In this document: positions 29,413 through 39,108 of the stretch, piece by piece | How the letters are laid out: each line of letters starts with the position of its first letter | How positions within the stretch are numbered: the first letter of the stretch is position 1 | IMG/VR virus record: IMGVR_UViG_3300009184_005291 | Location: 1 to 64,000 of that record | DNA from: a virus | Reading direction: 5' to 3' (one strand) | DNA: 64,000 nucleotides | Notes under the pieces: generated by a model | What the model was told of the DNA's origin: nothing | Seen by the model: the letters and a program-made list of their open reading frames with translations, nothing else | The model's database searches: none | Program-made: the position numbers and the translations under genes

Positions 29413-30156
29413 ATGAATAACTTCCAAAAAATTCTTAATAGTTTTTCAGTACAGGAAACTCTCAACCCAAAAATTTGGCAGAATCCTGATGACCCTCAGA
29501 AATCAAAAATGATTCCTAAGGTGAAAAACGCATTGATGAGAATTGCGGAAGAATTTATTGAATATCTTGGAGAAGAAGTCTTTGTTGAAGATATTGTTTT
29601 GACTGGTTCATTAGCAAATTTTAATTGGTCTGAGTATTCAGATTTTGATTTACACATTATTGTTGATTTTCAACAATTCGAAGATGAGTCACCATTATAT
29701 AAAGAACTATATAATCTAAAGAAACAAGTATTCAACGACAAACACGATATCAAAATATTTGGATATGATGTTGAACTCTATGCTCAAGATAACGAGGAAC
29801 CACATTTTGCAACAGGTGTCTATTCTGTGATGAACGATGAATGGGTGACAAAACCTAAAAAGTTAGAAAATGAAATCGACAAAGCAGTTTTGGAGAAGAA
29901 AATCAAAAACTGGACAGAAAAAATAGACAAAGTAATTGAGACCGATGAACCTGAAGATGATAAAAAGTTAATCGATTCAATTAAAGATAAATTGAAAGAT
30001 TATAGAAAATCTGGATTAGAAAAGGAGGGGGAGCTCTCATATGAAAACTTGGTTTTTAAGTTTTTAAGAAGGTCAGGGCATATTCAAAAATTATTTGATA
30101 TTTCGAATAAAGCTCTCGATAAAGAGCTTTCTATCGAGAGAAAAATAGAAGACTGA
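29413..30156 (+). CDS. nucleotidyltransferase-domain protein
   Basis: 247 aa. DIVLTGSLANFNWSEYSDFD carries the GS...SDxD signature of the polymerase-beta nucleotidyltransferase fold, with a third Asp expected in KIFGYDVELYA. Similar proteins lie in structural blocks of many T4-like phages. C-terminal half is helical and charged. Substrate unknown. Confidence 0.78.
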   Translation: MNNFQKILNSFSVQETLNPKIWQNPDDPQKSKMIPKVKNALMRIAEEFIEYLGEEVFVEDIVLTGSLANFNWSEYSDFDLHIIVDFQQFEDESPLYKELYNLKKQVFNDKHDIKIFGYDVELYAQDNEEPHFATGVYSVMNDEWVTKPKKLENEIDKAVLEKKIKNWTEKIDKVIETDEPEDDKKLIDSIKDKLKDYRKSGLEKEGELSYENLVFKFLRRSGHIQKLFDISNKALDKELSIERKIED

Positions 30157-30188
30157 TACTTAGAACTTAATAATTGTGAATAATCATA

Positions 30189-30196
30189 TATTTATA
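30189..30196 (+). promoter_or_regulatory. putative late promoter element TATTTATA
   Basis: Fourteen bases ahead of the ATG at 30210. Confidence 0.5.
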
Positions 30197-30209
30197 AAGA
30201 AAAACTTAA

Positions 30210-31619
30210 ATGGCTTTTAATTATTATATTGCGTCTTCTTGTAACTCTTCCACAAATTTATATGTAAAGTCGGAGGAAAATCTTATTGTGGGTAAAATCT
30301 ACGACTTAATCATCGAAGGTGGTGGGAACGGATGTTATTCAATTGATCCTGGTGTTGAAACACCATTGGCATTGACCGCAACAATTTTTAATGGACCATG
30401 GAATAATTGTCCTGAATGTTTGGGAGATATAACCCCAACCCCAACGGCATCAAATACTCCAACACCAACTGTTACTACAACTAATACTCAAACTCCAACT
30501 AACACTGCAACAAAAACTCCAACACCTACGCCAACTAATACACAAACTGCGACACAAACTTCTACTCCTACAGTAACTCCAACTAATACTACAACTCCGA
30601 CTGTAACTCCAACAAAAACAACAACTCCAACTAATACTACAACTCCGACTGTAACTCCAACAAAAACAACAACTCCGACTGTTACTACAACTAATACTCA
30701 AACTCCAACTAACACTGCAACAAAAACTCCAACACCTACGCCAACTAATACTACAACTCCGACTGTAACTCCAACAAAAACAACAACTCCGACTGTAACA
30801 CCAACTAATACCTCTACTCCAACAGTTACTCCAACAAATACTGTCACACCAACAAAATCTCCTTTACCTTTCACTTATTATATTATAACTCCGTGTGCGG
30901 GTGGAGAAGCGTTCTATGCCAAATTTATAGGTAACCTCATAAATAATAAAATTTATGATTTATCATTCGAAGACGCAAGTCATCAATGTTATACTGTTGT
31001 TGATGGATTTGAAACTCCATTAGCCCTAACAGTGACAATTTTTAACGGTCCTTGGAATACTTGTGTCGAGTGTCTTGATGATATAACTCCAACACCAACG
31101 GCATCAAATACTCCAACACCAACTCTTACTCCAACTAATACTCAAACACCAACTAACACTGCTACAAAAACTCCAACACCTACGCCAACTAACACACAAA
31201 CGCCAACTAATACTTCAACACAAACTCAAACACCAACTAACACATCGTCGGCAACAAGAACACCGACACCAAGTGTAACGTCAACTCAAACACAGACACC
31301 AACAAATACCGCAACAAGAACTCCGACTCCGAGCATCACTTCATCACCTACAGGAACAGCTGGACTGACACCTACACCAACAGGAACACCGGCATCGACT
31401 CCAACATCGACTCCAACACCAAGTGTAACTCCGTATCTTGTTATTGAAGTGAACCAACAATATGAATATACTCTTGGTATGTTGGGTTCATTTAGCGGAG
31501 GAACTGCACCGTCAGGTTCAACAGTTCCATATCAAGTCATGACTAGTGAAGATGGGGATGAAGTAATTGTACAACTAAACGCAATTTCTTTAGGAGGATT
31601 TCAAGGATTAAATAATTAA
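30210..31619 (+). CDS. Thr/Pro-repeat protein with duplicated small domain
   Basis: 469 aa. Two copies of a domain of about 65 residues (IYDLIIEGGGNGCYS and IYDLSFEDASHQCYT, both leading to ATIFNGPWNN-CPECL or equivalent) are each followed by a long TPTxT repeat tract, about 135 and 105 residues. A short C-terminal beta domain ends it. Looks like an extended surface fibre or decoration protein, possibly glycosylated (inference). DNA of the tracts is itself repetitive (30430-30870 and 31080-31430). Confidence 0.65.
   Translation: MAFNYYIASSCNSSTNLYVKSEENLIVGKIYDLIIEGGGNGCYSIDPGVETPLALTATIFNGPWNNCPECLGDITPTPTASNTPTPTVTTTNTQTPTNTATKTPTPTPTNTQTATQTSTPTVTPTNTTTPTVTPTKTTTPTNTTTPTVTPTKTTTPTVTTTNTQTPTNTATKTPTPTPTNTTTPTVTPTKTTTPTVTPTNTSTPTVTPTNTVTPTKSPLPFTYYIITPCAGGEAFYAKFIGNLINNKIYDLSFEDASHQCYTVVDGFETPLALTVTIFNGPWNTCVECLDDITPTPTASNTPTPTLTPTNTQTPTNTATKTPTPTPTNTQTPTNTSTQTQTPTNTSSATRTPTPSVTSTQTQTPTNTATRTPTPSITSSPTGTAGLTPTPTGTPASTPTSTPTPSVTPYLVIEVNQQYEYTLGMLGSFSGGTAPSGSTVPYQVMTSEDGDEVIVQLNAISLGGFQGLNN
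30430..30870 (+). repeat. Thr/Pro-coding tandem repeat tract
   Basis: Imperfect units based on ACTCCAAC and ACTACAACT encode TPT, TNT and TVT motifs; long segments recur almost unchanged (for example around 30590 and 30650). Confidence 0.8.
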
Positions 31620-31649
31620 AAAAAACAAAAAATATAAATAAATCATAAT

Positions 31650-32879
31650 ATGGGAGATTTGAAACCACTTGGCAGTGAAAAATTGACTGGACAAGACAAA
31701 ATAAAAAGAATCATGGAAATTGCTCGTTTCAATGAAGTGATACCAACAAATATTAATGAAACCGCAAGATCTGAATATTCAATTTCTTTAGCCGATGGTA
31801 ATCGGTATGAAATCGTTAAGGAAAGACAGGGTTATATTATTAAAAAAACCATTTCGGAATCTGAGACTGATTATATTGAGCCAATGAAAAATAGAAAATA
31901 CTATTCTTCATATTCTCAAGCATTCAAAAGATTAAATTTAGTTGCCGGAGAGTTGAACAGAATAAACGAAAACGAAGAAGGAGTTTCTTTATACGGAGAA
32001 CAAAAAAAGTTCACGTTAAAAACTCCTAAACCTGCTGAAGCTCCAGCGCCAGCGGCTGAAGTACCTGCAACTCCACCACCAGTTCCCGCTCCAGCATTAC
32101 CTCCATCCCCAAGTGCAGAAATGCCTGCAGGTGATGATATGGGTATGGGAGATATGGGTATGGAAGATATGGGTATGGCCCCTGAAGCGGAAGTTGAGGT
32201 TGACGCAACTATGGATGTTGAATCTCCTGAAACTGGTGAAGAAGAGACAGTAAGTTTCAGAACTATCCAAAAACTTACAGGTAAATTGACACAGAAAATC
32301 AGAACTTTGGATACACAAGAAGGAATGACTTCTGAAGATATTAAGTATGTAATCAACATGGTATTATCATCATTAGACCTTAAATCATTGTCTGAAGAGG
32401 ATAAAGAAGACATCATGGGTAAGTTCGATGAAGAATCTGAAGACTTAAGTGGTGATGATATGGGTGGATTGGATATGACTGACGATAGTGAAGTTGAAGA
32501 TATCCAAGCTGACATGGACGTTCCAGTGGAATCCGAAATGGAAGAAGGTGGATATGGAAATGGAGCTATCATCGATAGTATTTTCGGAGAATCTACGGTT
32601 GACAAAGTAATCTCTAAGTATTTCGAAATATCTAAAAAAGAAATTCTTGAAAGTAAGGAAAAAAATTTACAAAAGAAAAAAAGTGTAATTTCTCAATCAA
32701 AAAAACAGATGGAAGAAGTTATTAGACTGAGTGAAACTATTGAACAAGAATTAACGGCTAAAAAATTCTTAAATGAAAACTCCAACGCAAAAATTGTTGG
32801 ACTTACAAATAAGAAAAATTTAGTGTTTGAGAATAAAGGAAAACAGATTAAAATATCACCTGAAGGATTATTAGTATGA
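31650..32879 (+). CDS. virion-type protein, Pro/Ala and acidic tracts, 409 aa
   Basis: The N-terminal region has an N-terminal helix pattern (DKIKRIMEIARF) resembling the propeptide helices of other proteins here, and LYGEQ near residue 112 as a candidate cleavage site. Pro/Ala-rich (PAPAAEVPATPPPVPAP) and Asp/Gly/Met-rich tracts follow, then a basic helical C-terminus. TATAAATA lies 19 bases upstream. Probably internal head or scaffold-related (inference). Confidence 0.55.
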   Translation: MGDLKPLGSEKLTGQDKIKRIMEIARFNEVIPTNINETARSEYSISLADGNRYEIVKERQGYIIKKTISESETDYIEPMKNRKYYSSYSQAFKRLNLVAGELNRINENEEGVSLYGEQKKFTLKTPKPAEAPAPAAEVPATPPPVPAPALPPSPSAEMPAGDDMGMGDMGMEDMGMAPEAEVEVDATMDVESPETGEEETVSFRTIQKLTGKLTQKIRTLDTQEGMTSEDIKYVINMVLSSLDLKSLSEEDKEDIMGKFDEESEDLSGDDMGGLDMTDDSEVEDIQADMDVPVESEMEEGGYGNGAIIDSIFGESTVDKVISKYFEISKKEILESKEKNLQKKKSVISQSKKQMEEVIRLSETIEQELTAKKFLNENSNAKIVGLTNKKNLVFENKGKQIKISPEGLLV

Positions 32880-33271
32880 GCAATTTGATATACGTAAATG
32901 GTTTAGGACCCAACTATAAGGGAGACAATCTTTACGAATTCATTTTCTCTGATAGTCTTGATGTTTGGGGAGATTCTTGGGAAAGTAGACCGGCTAACGG
33001 TTATCCAAGTCCTCCCGAATTACATCATATTAAAAAAGTAGGAGTTCTGAGAAATACTGATGTAAAATTGGAATTGATTCAGAACTCCGATTTTTTTTCT
33101 ATGGAAGATGCAATTGACGATGTGGTCGCATTAGCCTGGGAAACAGACGAAGATGGAAATCATAAAAGAATGGTTTTTAGATTTGGAATGTCCGAACAAC
33201 AAATAAAAGACAAACTCTACGAAAGAGATTTGATATTAGAATTCGAAAAAAAAGTAGTTTATGAAAGTTAA
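32876..33271 (+). CDS. hypothetical protein, 131 aa
   Basis: Soluble acidic protein with a beta-rich N-terminus (NLIYVNGLGPNYKG). ATGA overlap with the gene before it and an 11-base overlap with the next one show translational coupling in the late block. Function unknown. Confidence 0.65.
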   Translation: MSNLIYVNGLGPNYKGDNLYEFIFSDSLDVWGDSWESRPANGYPSPPELHHIKKVGVLRNTDVKLELIQNSDFFSMEDAIDDVVALAWETDEDGNHKRMVFRFGMSEQQIKDKLYERDLILEFEKKVVYES

Positions 33272-34103
33272 TAAAAAAGCACTTGAATTAATCGATAAAG
33301 GATTATCCGCAAATACTGTTAAAAAATTAACAGAATCTCAAATTAACATTCTTCATTCCAAACTATTCAATGAAGCAGTTACAACTACCACAACTACATC
33401 ATATAACATATCGACTGATGATGTAAAAAAAGGTGTAACATTACCAGAGGTACCTGGGAAAAAAATGACAATTCAACAAACTCAAACAGGAATAAAGGCT
33501 ACTCCAACTGAAGAAGTAAAAGAAACTGATGAGGTTGAAGTAACCTCCGACCCAAACAAGGAAACTGAAACTCAAGACCCAAAACAAGTGGGACCATCAT
33601 CAGATGATGGATTTGGTGATGAAACTGATGGAATGGGTATGTTTGAAAGTGAAGCAGACCTTAAGCCAGGACAACCAAATCCATGGGCAATATGTCATGC
33701 TCAGGTTGGGCCTAAAAAAACAAGAAAATTTGAAAGATGCGTAAAATCAGTAAAAAAACAGTTGGAAGAAGGAAAAAATCCTGTATCTTTGTTTATAGAA
33801 TCTGAAATTACTAAAATCGTGGAAAGAAACATACTACCGAGAATTACGAAAGGTGACTTATTGAAATATCTTTCAGAGGCATCTCATACCAAAATGAAGA
33901 AGGATACTGTAGAAGCAGCGGAACCAACTATTGCTCCGTCTAAACCAATTACTAAACCTGACACAAAACCAAGAACGAGACCATCTCACCCAGGCAAAAA
34001 TCCATTCCCTGGTGAAAAAGAAGCTCCGAGAGCTGGTAAAGTTTCGCCTGATGAAGCTAAGGACAAATTAATTGATGTGATATTAAATTTACTAAAAAAA
34101 TAA
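33261..34103 (+). CDS. virion-type protein, 280 aa
   Basis: N-terminal helix (KKALELIDKGLSANTVKKL) ending near LFNEA at residues 35-39, a candidate cleavage site, then Thr-rich, acidic and finally Pro/Lys-rich regions. A conserved-looking PWAICHAQVGPKKTRKFERC segment with two Cys lies in the middle; this type of motif recurs in T4-like phage head-region proteins. Probably packaged. Confidence 0.55.
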   Translation: MKVNKKALELIDKGLSANTVKKLTESQINILHSKLFNEAVTTTTTTSYNISTDDVKKGVTLPEVPGKKMTIQQTQTGIKATPTEEVKETDEVEVTSDPNKETETQDPKQVGPSSDDGFGDETDGMGMFESEADLKPGQPNPWAICHAQVGPKKTRKFERCVKSVKKQLEEGKNPVSLFIESEITKIVERNILPRITKGDLLKYLSEASHTKMKKDTVEAAEPTIAPSKPITKPDTKPRTRPSHPGKNPFPGEKEAPRAGKVSPDEAKDKLIDVILNLLKK

Positions 34104-34105
34104 TC

Positions 34106-35437
34106 ATGGCTAAGAAATTAAAAGAACAAATAGATTACGGAAATACTCCTGAAAGAATGGACCCTAATCTTGAAAGAAAATTAGGAGATCCTGAAAGTCT
34201 ATATGCTCAGAACCCTGCAATGAAAAAAGGAGCTGAAGATGTTCAGAGGTTAGTTAGCCAAAGATTTCAGAAAGTTGCGGACAAACTGAGACAAGTTACC
34301 GGAATTGGAAATCTTAACTCCAAACAAGTTCAAGGAATGATTTATCAGGAAATGATGAGTAAACTTCCAAGAATTATGTCAATCGAAGCCCGCCATAAAG
34401 ATGAATTAATTCAATTAGCAATTGACGCTAGTTTGGAGGAGGGTGAGGTTCCTGAAAACACCTATCAGATTGAAGGATTTTTAGGTGAAAGTATTGACGC
34501 TTCGAATTTTAGATATCAACCTGACGAAGAAGAGGACGAAGAAGAAGAGGATGACGAAGATGAAAAAATGAGTATCCCTTCTTTTGATGTCGAAGATTTA
34601 ACCGATGAAGAAGAATTAGAATTAGAAAAACACAAAAGAAATATAATTAACGCTATCATTCAAGGAGCGGCAAAAAAAGGACATTACCTTTTTCAGAAGC
34701 CCAATGTGAAGGCAAGATTAGATGCAATTGACCCATCACTATATCCAAGTTATTTGGGTATAATGGCAATAAACGACTTTATGTACTTCACCATGGAACA
34801 GATGATTGAAATGATGAGTCAGACCGGTCAAGGTGTCGCAGGTAAAATGTCATTAGAAGATGCTGATGATGAAGGTGGAGAAGGTGATGATGATGCCCCC
34901 GACACAAAAATTGTTGCAGAAGGAATGATTTTTCCAATTTTGTGCCATGAGATTATCAAAGGATTAGAGGCGGTTAAAGGTAGATACGGACAATCACAAA
35001 ATCCAAGTATCAGACAAAAAGTGAAAGGTGCCGTGGATTTGTTATCAAACGAACCAATGCAACTTAGAATCGGTCCTGAAATTGTAGAAAAAATTAGACT
35101 TGCATTACCTGATGAGATGTTCTCTGAGTCAAATAAGGGATTAATCAATTGGTTTCATATTTCATTATATCAGTTAGCCGCTCAAGAATTTTTACAACTT
35201 ATGGGAGATGTTATCTCTGCAGATGGATCTAAAGTCAAAAGAGCGACTTCAAGATTTAGGGAAATTATGAAAGAAGCGATGCAACTTAAGGCGGAATATG
35301 ACGAGTATGTTGCCAGCAAAGAAGAGGAAGAAATGGGAGATTTCTTAGGAAGTTTAGGGCCTAATGAACCTGATGATGACGATGACGATTTTCTCGATGA
35401 TTTCTTAGGTAGTATGAACATATCAAGACCTAAATAA
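34106..35437 (+). CDS. virion-type protein next to terminase, 443 aa
   Basis: Starts MAKKLKEQID with LKEQ, a candidate cleavage site at residues 5-8. The N-terminal half is helical; acidic repeats (EEEDEEEEDDEDE) divide it from a more hydrophobic helical domain (AINDFMYFTMEQMIEMM), and an Asp-rich tail ends the protein. It lies directly ahead of terL in the late operon. No family recognised. Confidence 0.55.
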   Translation: MAKKLKEQIDYGNTPERMDPNLERKLGDPESLYAQNPAMKKGAEDVQRLVSQRFQKVADKLRQVTGIGNLNSKQVQGMIYQEMMSKLPRIMSIEARHKDELIQLAIDASLEEGEVPENTYQIEGFLGESIDASNFRYQPDEEEDEEEEDDEDEKMSIPSFDVEDLTDEEELELEKHKRNIINAIIQGAAKKGHYLFQKPNVKARLDAIDPSLYPSYLGIMAINDFMYFTMEQMIEMMSQTGQGVAGKMSLEDADDEGGEGDDDAPDTKIVAEGMIFPILCHEIIKGLEAVKGRYGQSQNPSIRQKVKGAVDLLSNEPMQLRIGPEIVEKIRLALPDEMFSESNKGLINWFHISLYQLAAQEFLQLMGDVISADGSKVKRATSRFREIMKEAMQLKAEYDEYVASKEEEEMGDFLGSLGPNEPDDDDDDFLDDFLGSMNISRPK

Positions 35438-35445
35438 TTCAGTGT

Positions 35446-37206
35446 GTGAACAAAGAACAATTAATTATAGAATATACGAAGTGTATGAGGAGTACTCCTT
35501 ATGCACTTCGTTCTTATTTACAGACATACGATAATACAGTATCAAAGTATGTCCCATTAGAACTTTTTCCTGACCAAGTTTCACTACTTGAAGATTACGA
35601 AAGCTACAACGAAAACATTGCATTAAAATACAGACAAGCGGGGGTTTCAACTGTAACCGCGGCTTGGGCGTCAAAAAAACTTGCGTTTGCAAGAAAGGAA
35701 AAACCTGAAAAAGTTCTAATCATCGCCAACAAGTTGGATACTTCTGTGGAAATGGCCAACAAAATAAGGGCATTTATTGAACAATGGCCTGATTGGGTTG
35801 ATATAAGATTCTCTGTGGAAAAAAACTCCCAAAGACATTTCAAACTAAATAATGGATGTGAAGTTAAAGCGGTGGCAACATCCAAAGATGCTCTTAGAGG
35901 TTATACACCAACAATTCTTATTTTTGACGAAGCCGCCTTTATCGAGGCAGATGGAGACTTTTGGTCTGCTTGTATGGCTTCACTATCCACGGGTGGTAAA
36001 GTTATTGTAGTTTCCACACCAAACGGTTACGACCCAATCTATTATGAAATATATGACCAAGCATTAAGAGGAATGAATGATTTCAAAATCTCTGAAATGT
36101 TTTGGTATCGAGACCCTCGTTATACCAAAGATTTGTACATGGTAAAGACAAATGATTTGGTTCATTATCTTTTGAATCGAGAAGATTATCCAATAGATAC
36201 CGTAATTAACTTATCCAATAATAATCCTTATGATAGAGACCATACTATTGTAACAGATTATATTTCCCAAGGATATAAACCTTGTTCTGCATGGTTTGAG
36301 GGAATGGTAAAAAAGCTCAAGTACGATAGACGTAAAGTTGCTCAAGAACTTGAATGTAACTTCTTAGGATCGGGTGATAACGTATTCGATTCAGATCTAA
36401 TGCAGAACATTTCCAAAAACCAATTAAGACCTCCACAAGCTAAACTTATGGGTAACGCTCTGTGGATTTTTAAGGAACCTGTAAATGGACATAAATATGT
36501 TATGGGGGTTGACGTTTCTCGTGGTGACTCTGAGGATTTTTCATCAATCCAAATTATTGATTTTGATGAACGGGAACAAGTATTAGAATATGTTGGTAAA
36601 ATCCCTCCCGATGTTTTAGCAGAAATTGCTTATAAGTGGGGGACAATGTACAATGCATTCTGTGTAATTGATATTACAGGAGGTATGGGAGTTTCAACCG
36701 CCAGAAAAATGCAAGAATTACAATATCAACCCGGATTGTATGTTGATGGAGTCGATACTTCTAACAAATGGAAGTGGGACCCGAAAATAAATGAAAAAAT
36801 TCCTGGTATCAACTTCAACACAAAAAGAGTTCAAATTATAGCCGCATTTGAAGAGGGGGTTAGACACGGATTTAAGATATATTCACATAGAACGTATAAT
36901 GAGATGAATACCTTTGTATATATTCATGGAAGACCTGATCACCAAAAAGGACAACATGATGATTGTATCATGGGTCTTTCCATGGCAATTTATGTTGCAG
37001 AGAAGTCATTTCAGTCATTAACAAAAGTTGTTAACCACACAAAAGCCATGTTGAATTCGTGGTCTACTGTGATGAATGAAAATAAAAATACTTCAGATTT
37101 TTTTAATCCATTGGTACCTCAGATGGGAAGAGACTCCAACTTGAGTAATAATGGGGCATCCAAAGCGGATTACCAAAAATATGGTTGGTTATTTGGTGCT
37201 AAATAA
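35446..37206 (+). CDS. terL: terminase large subunit (gp17-like)
   Basis: Packaging motor ATPase/nuclease, 586 aa. Starts with GTG at 35446. Walker A is deviant: RQAGVST (63-69), where the usual Lys is Val. Walker B is ILIFDEAAF with Asp161/Glu162, followed by the coupling motif VSTPNG. The RNase-H-like nuclease domain shows MGVDVSRGDSEDF and the late QHDDCIMG acidic pair. Followed by portal as in T4. Confidence 0.92.
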   Translation: MNKEQLIIEYTKCMRSTPYALRSYLQTYDNTVSKYVPLELFPDQVSLLEDYESYNENIALKYRQAGVSTVTAAWASKKLAFARKEKPEKVLIIANKLDTSVEMANKIRAFIEQWPDWVDIRFSVEKNSQRHFKLNNGCEVKAVATSKDALRGYTPTILIFDEAAFIEADGDFWSACMASLSTGGKVIVVSTPNGYDPIYYEIYDQALRGMNDFKISEMFWYRDPRYTKDLYMVKTNDLVHYLLNREDYPIDTVINLSNNNPYDRDHTIVTDYISQGYKPCSAWFEGMVKKLKYDRRKVAQELECNFLGSGDNVFDSDLMQNISKNQLRPPQAKLMGNALWIFKEPVNGHKYVMGVDVSRGDSEDFSSIQIIDFDEREQVLEYVGKIPPDVLAEIAYKWGTMYNAFCVIDITGGMGVSTARKMQELQYQPGLYVDGVDTSNKWKWDPKINEKIPGINFNTKRVQIIAAFEEGVRHGFKIYSHRTYNEMNTFVYIHGRPDHQKGQHDDCIMGLSMAIYVAEKSFQSLTKVVNHTKAMLNSWSTVMNENKNTSDFFNPLVPQMGRDSNLSNNGASKADYQKYGWLFGAK

Positions 37207-37207
37207 C

Positions 37208-37215
37208 TATTTATA
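37208..37215 (+). promoter_or_regulatory. putative late promoter element TATTTATA
   Basis: Twenty-eight bases ahead of the portal ATG. Confidence 0.5.
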
Positions 37216-37242
37216 TTACTGAGGTAAAGAGTAAATTAGATT

Positions 37243-39087
37243 ATGGCAGAACAAAATATGACGGTTTGGCAAAGACTGTCACAAACATTTGGACCTAACT
37301 CATTATTAAATCAAGACTATCCAACATTCAAGTTTGATAAAAAGGAACTCCTACGCACAAAAAGTAGAGAGGAGTATGAGAAAGAAAAACTTCAAGCACA
37401 ACAAACATATTATCTTACCAATCAGTGGTCTAAGGTTGAAAATAACCTTTATTCTCAGGCGATTTATTATGAACCTACAAGGTTATCTGCTCAGTATGAC
37501 TACGAATCAATGGAATACACTCCTGAGATTTCCGCAGCATTAGACATTTATGCCGAAGAGTCAACTACAACAAATGAGGACGGTTTCATATTACAAATTT
37601 ATTCAGAATCTAAAAGAATTAAGGGAGTTCTTGCCGATTTATTTAACAATGCTTTAGACATCAACACCAATTTACCTATGTGGACAAGAAACACATGTAA
37701 ATATGGTGATAACTTTGTATATCTGAAATTAGACCCTGAAAAAGGAATTGTTGGGGTACAACAATTACCGACTATTGAAATTGAAAGACATGAGGTTGGA
37801 GCAAGTGGTAAAATATCTGTCGATGTAAAAAATGAAGTAGATAAAGATAAAAAGGCGTTACACTTCACATGGAAAAATAAAAATATGGAATTCCAATCTT
37901 GGGAAATTGCTCACTTCAGATTATTAGGTGATGACAGAAAACTTCCATATGGAACTTCCATGTTAGAAAAAGCAAGACGTATTTGGAAACAACTTTTACT
38001 ATCAGAAGATGCGATGTTAATTTATCGTACATCAAGAGCCCCTGAGAGAAGAATGTTCAAAGTATTCGTTGGAAACATGAATGATGACGATGTTGAGGCT
38101 TATGTACAACGTGTTGCCAACAAGTTCAAAAGAGAACAAATTGTTGATAGTAAAACAGGTAACGTAGATATGAGATTCAATCAAATGGCGGTTGACCAAG
38201 ATTATTTTATTCCTGTAAGAGACCCCGCAGCGCCAGACCCAATCTCAACATTACCTGGAGCAACTAACTTATCTGAAATTGCCGATATTGAATATATCCA
38301 AAAGAAATTGTTAACCGCCCTCCGAGTACCAAAGGCTTTCTTAGGATTTGAAGAAGTTGTTGGTGATGGTAAAAATTTGGCGTTACAAGATATACGATTT
38401 GCTCGTACCATCAACAGAATTCAAAAGAGTATGATTGCCGAATTGAATAAAATTGCAATTGTACATTTATTTTTATTAGGATTTGAAGACGAACTTTCAA
38501 ATTTCACAATTGGATTAACAAATCCATCTACTCAAGCGGATTTACTTAAAATTGATGTTTGGAAAGAGAAAGTATTATTGTATAAAGATTTGGTTTCTGA
38601 TCCAGGAAATGGAATTCAGGCAACTTCATCTACATGGGCTAAGAAGCATATTTTTGGATGGTCAGATGACGAAGTTCGTTTGGACTTACAACAACAAAGA
38701 ATTGAAAGAGCCGTTGGAGAAGAATTAAAAGCGACTCCAACTGTTATAACAAAAACTGGATTGTTTGATAATATTGACAAATTATATGGTAGCCAAACAG
38801 GGTCAACACCAACGGCAGGAGCTTCTACGACAATGGACGGAGGAGAGGAATTAGGATCTCCACCATCATTTGGAGGAGGTGGTGGTGAGATACCTGGAGG
38901 AGAACCCGAGTTACCTCCAGCAGGTGAAGCTCCTCCCGCCGAAATAACACCAGAATCAAGGAAAAAAGATCTAAATATTTTAGTGGAAAATAATTTAATT
39001 GAAGGGTCTCGAATAATAAATTTGGGTCAGGGACAAGATTCTTTAGGAGAAATTTCAAAACACTTAGATAAGTTATTAAATTCATAA
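37243..39087 (+). CDS. portal protein (gp20-like)
   Basis: 614 aa. T4-type portal features: YTPEISAALDIYAEES, then MWTRNTCKYGDNFVYL, HFRLLGDDRKLPYGTS and KAFLGFEE. The C-terminal 90 residues are Pro/Gly-rich and probably flexible. Forms the dodecameric ring at the head vertex that docks the terminase. Gene order terminase-portal-protease-scaffold-capsid matches T4. Confidence 0.92.
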   Translation: MAEQNMTVWQRLSQTFGPNSLLNQDYPTFKFDKKELLRTKSREEYEKEKLQAQQTYYLTNQWSKVENNLYSQAIYYEPTRLSAQYDYESMEYTPEISAALDIYAEESTTTNEDGFILQIYSESKRIKGVLADLFNNALDINTNLPMWTRNTCKYGDNFVYLKLDPEKGIVGVQQLPTIEIERHEVGASGKISVDVKNEVDKDKKALHFTWKNKNMEFQSWEIAHFRLLGDDRKLPYGTSMLEKARRIWKQLLLSEDAMLIYRTSRAPERRMFKVFVGNMNDDDVEAYVQRVANKFKREQIVDSKTGNVDMRFNQMAVDQDYFIPVRDPAAPDPISTLPGATNLSEIADIEYIQKKLLTALRVPKAFLGFEEVVGDGKNLALQDIRFARTINRIQKSMIAELNKIAIVHLFLLGFEDELSNFTIGLTNPSTQADLLKIDVWKEKVLLYKDLVSDPGNGIQATSSTWAKKHIFGWSDDEVRLDLQQQRIERAVGEELKATPTVITKTGLFDNIDKLYGSQTGSTPTAGASTTMDGGEELGSPPSFGGGGGEIPGGEPELPPAGEAPPAEITPESRKKDLNILVENNLIEGSRIINLGQGQDSLGEISKHLDKLLNS

Positions 39088-39108
39088 TATTTATTTGAAA
39101 AAGACACA

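Noticed and set aside
30430-30870. Tandem repeats resembling a CRISPR array
   Set aside because: Repeats are short, imperfect, in frame with a protein and without spacers; no cas genes.
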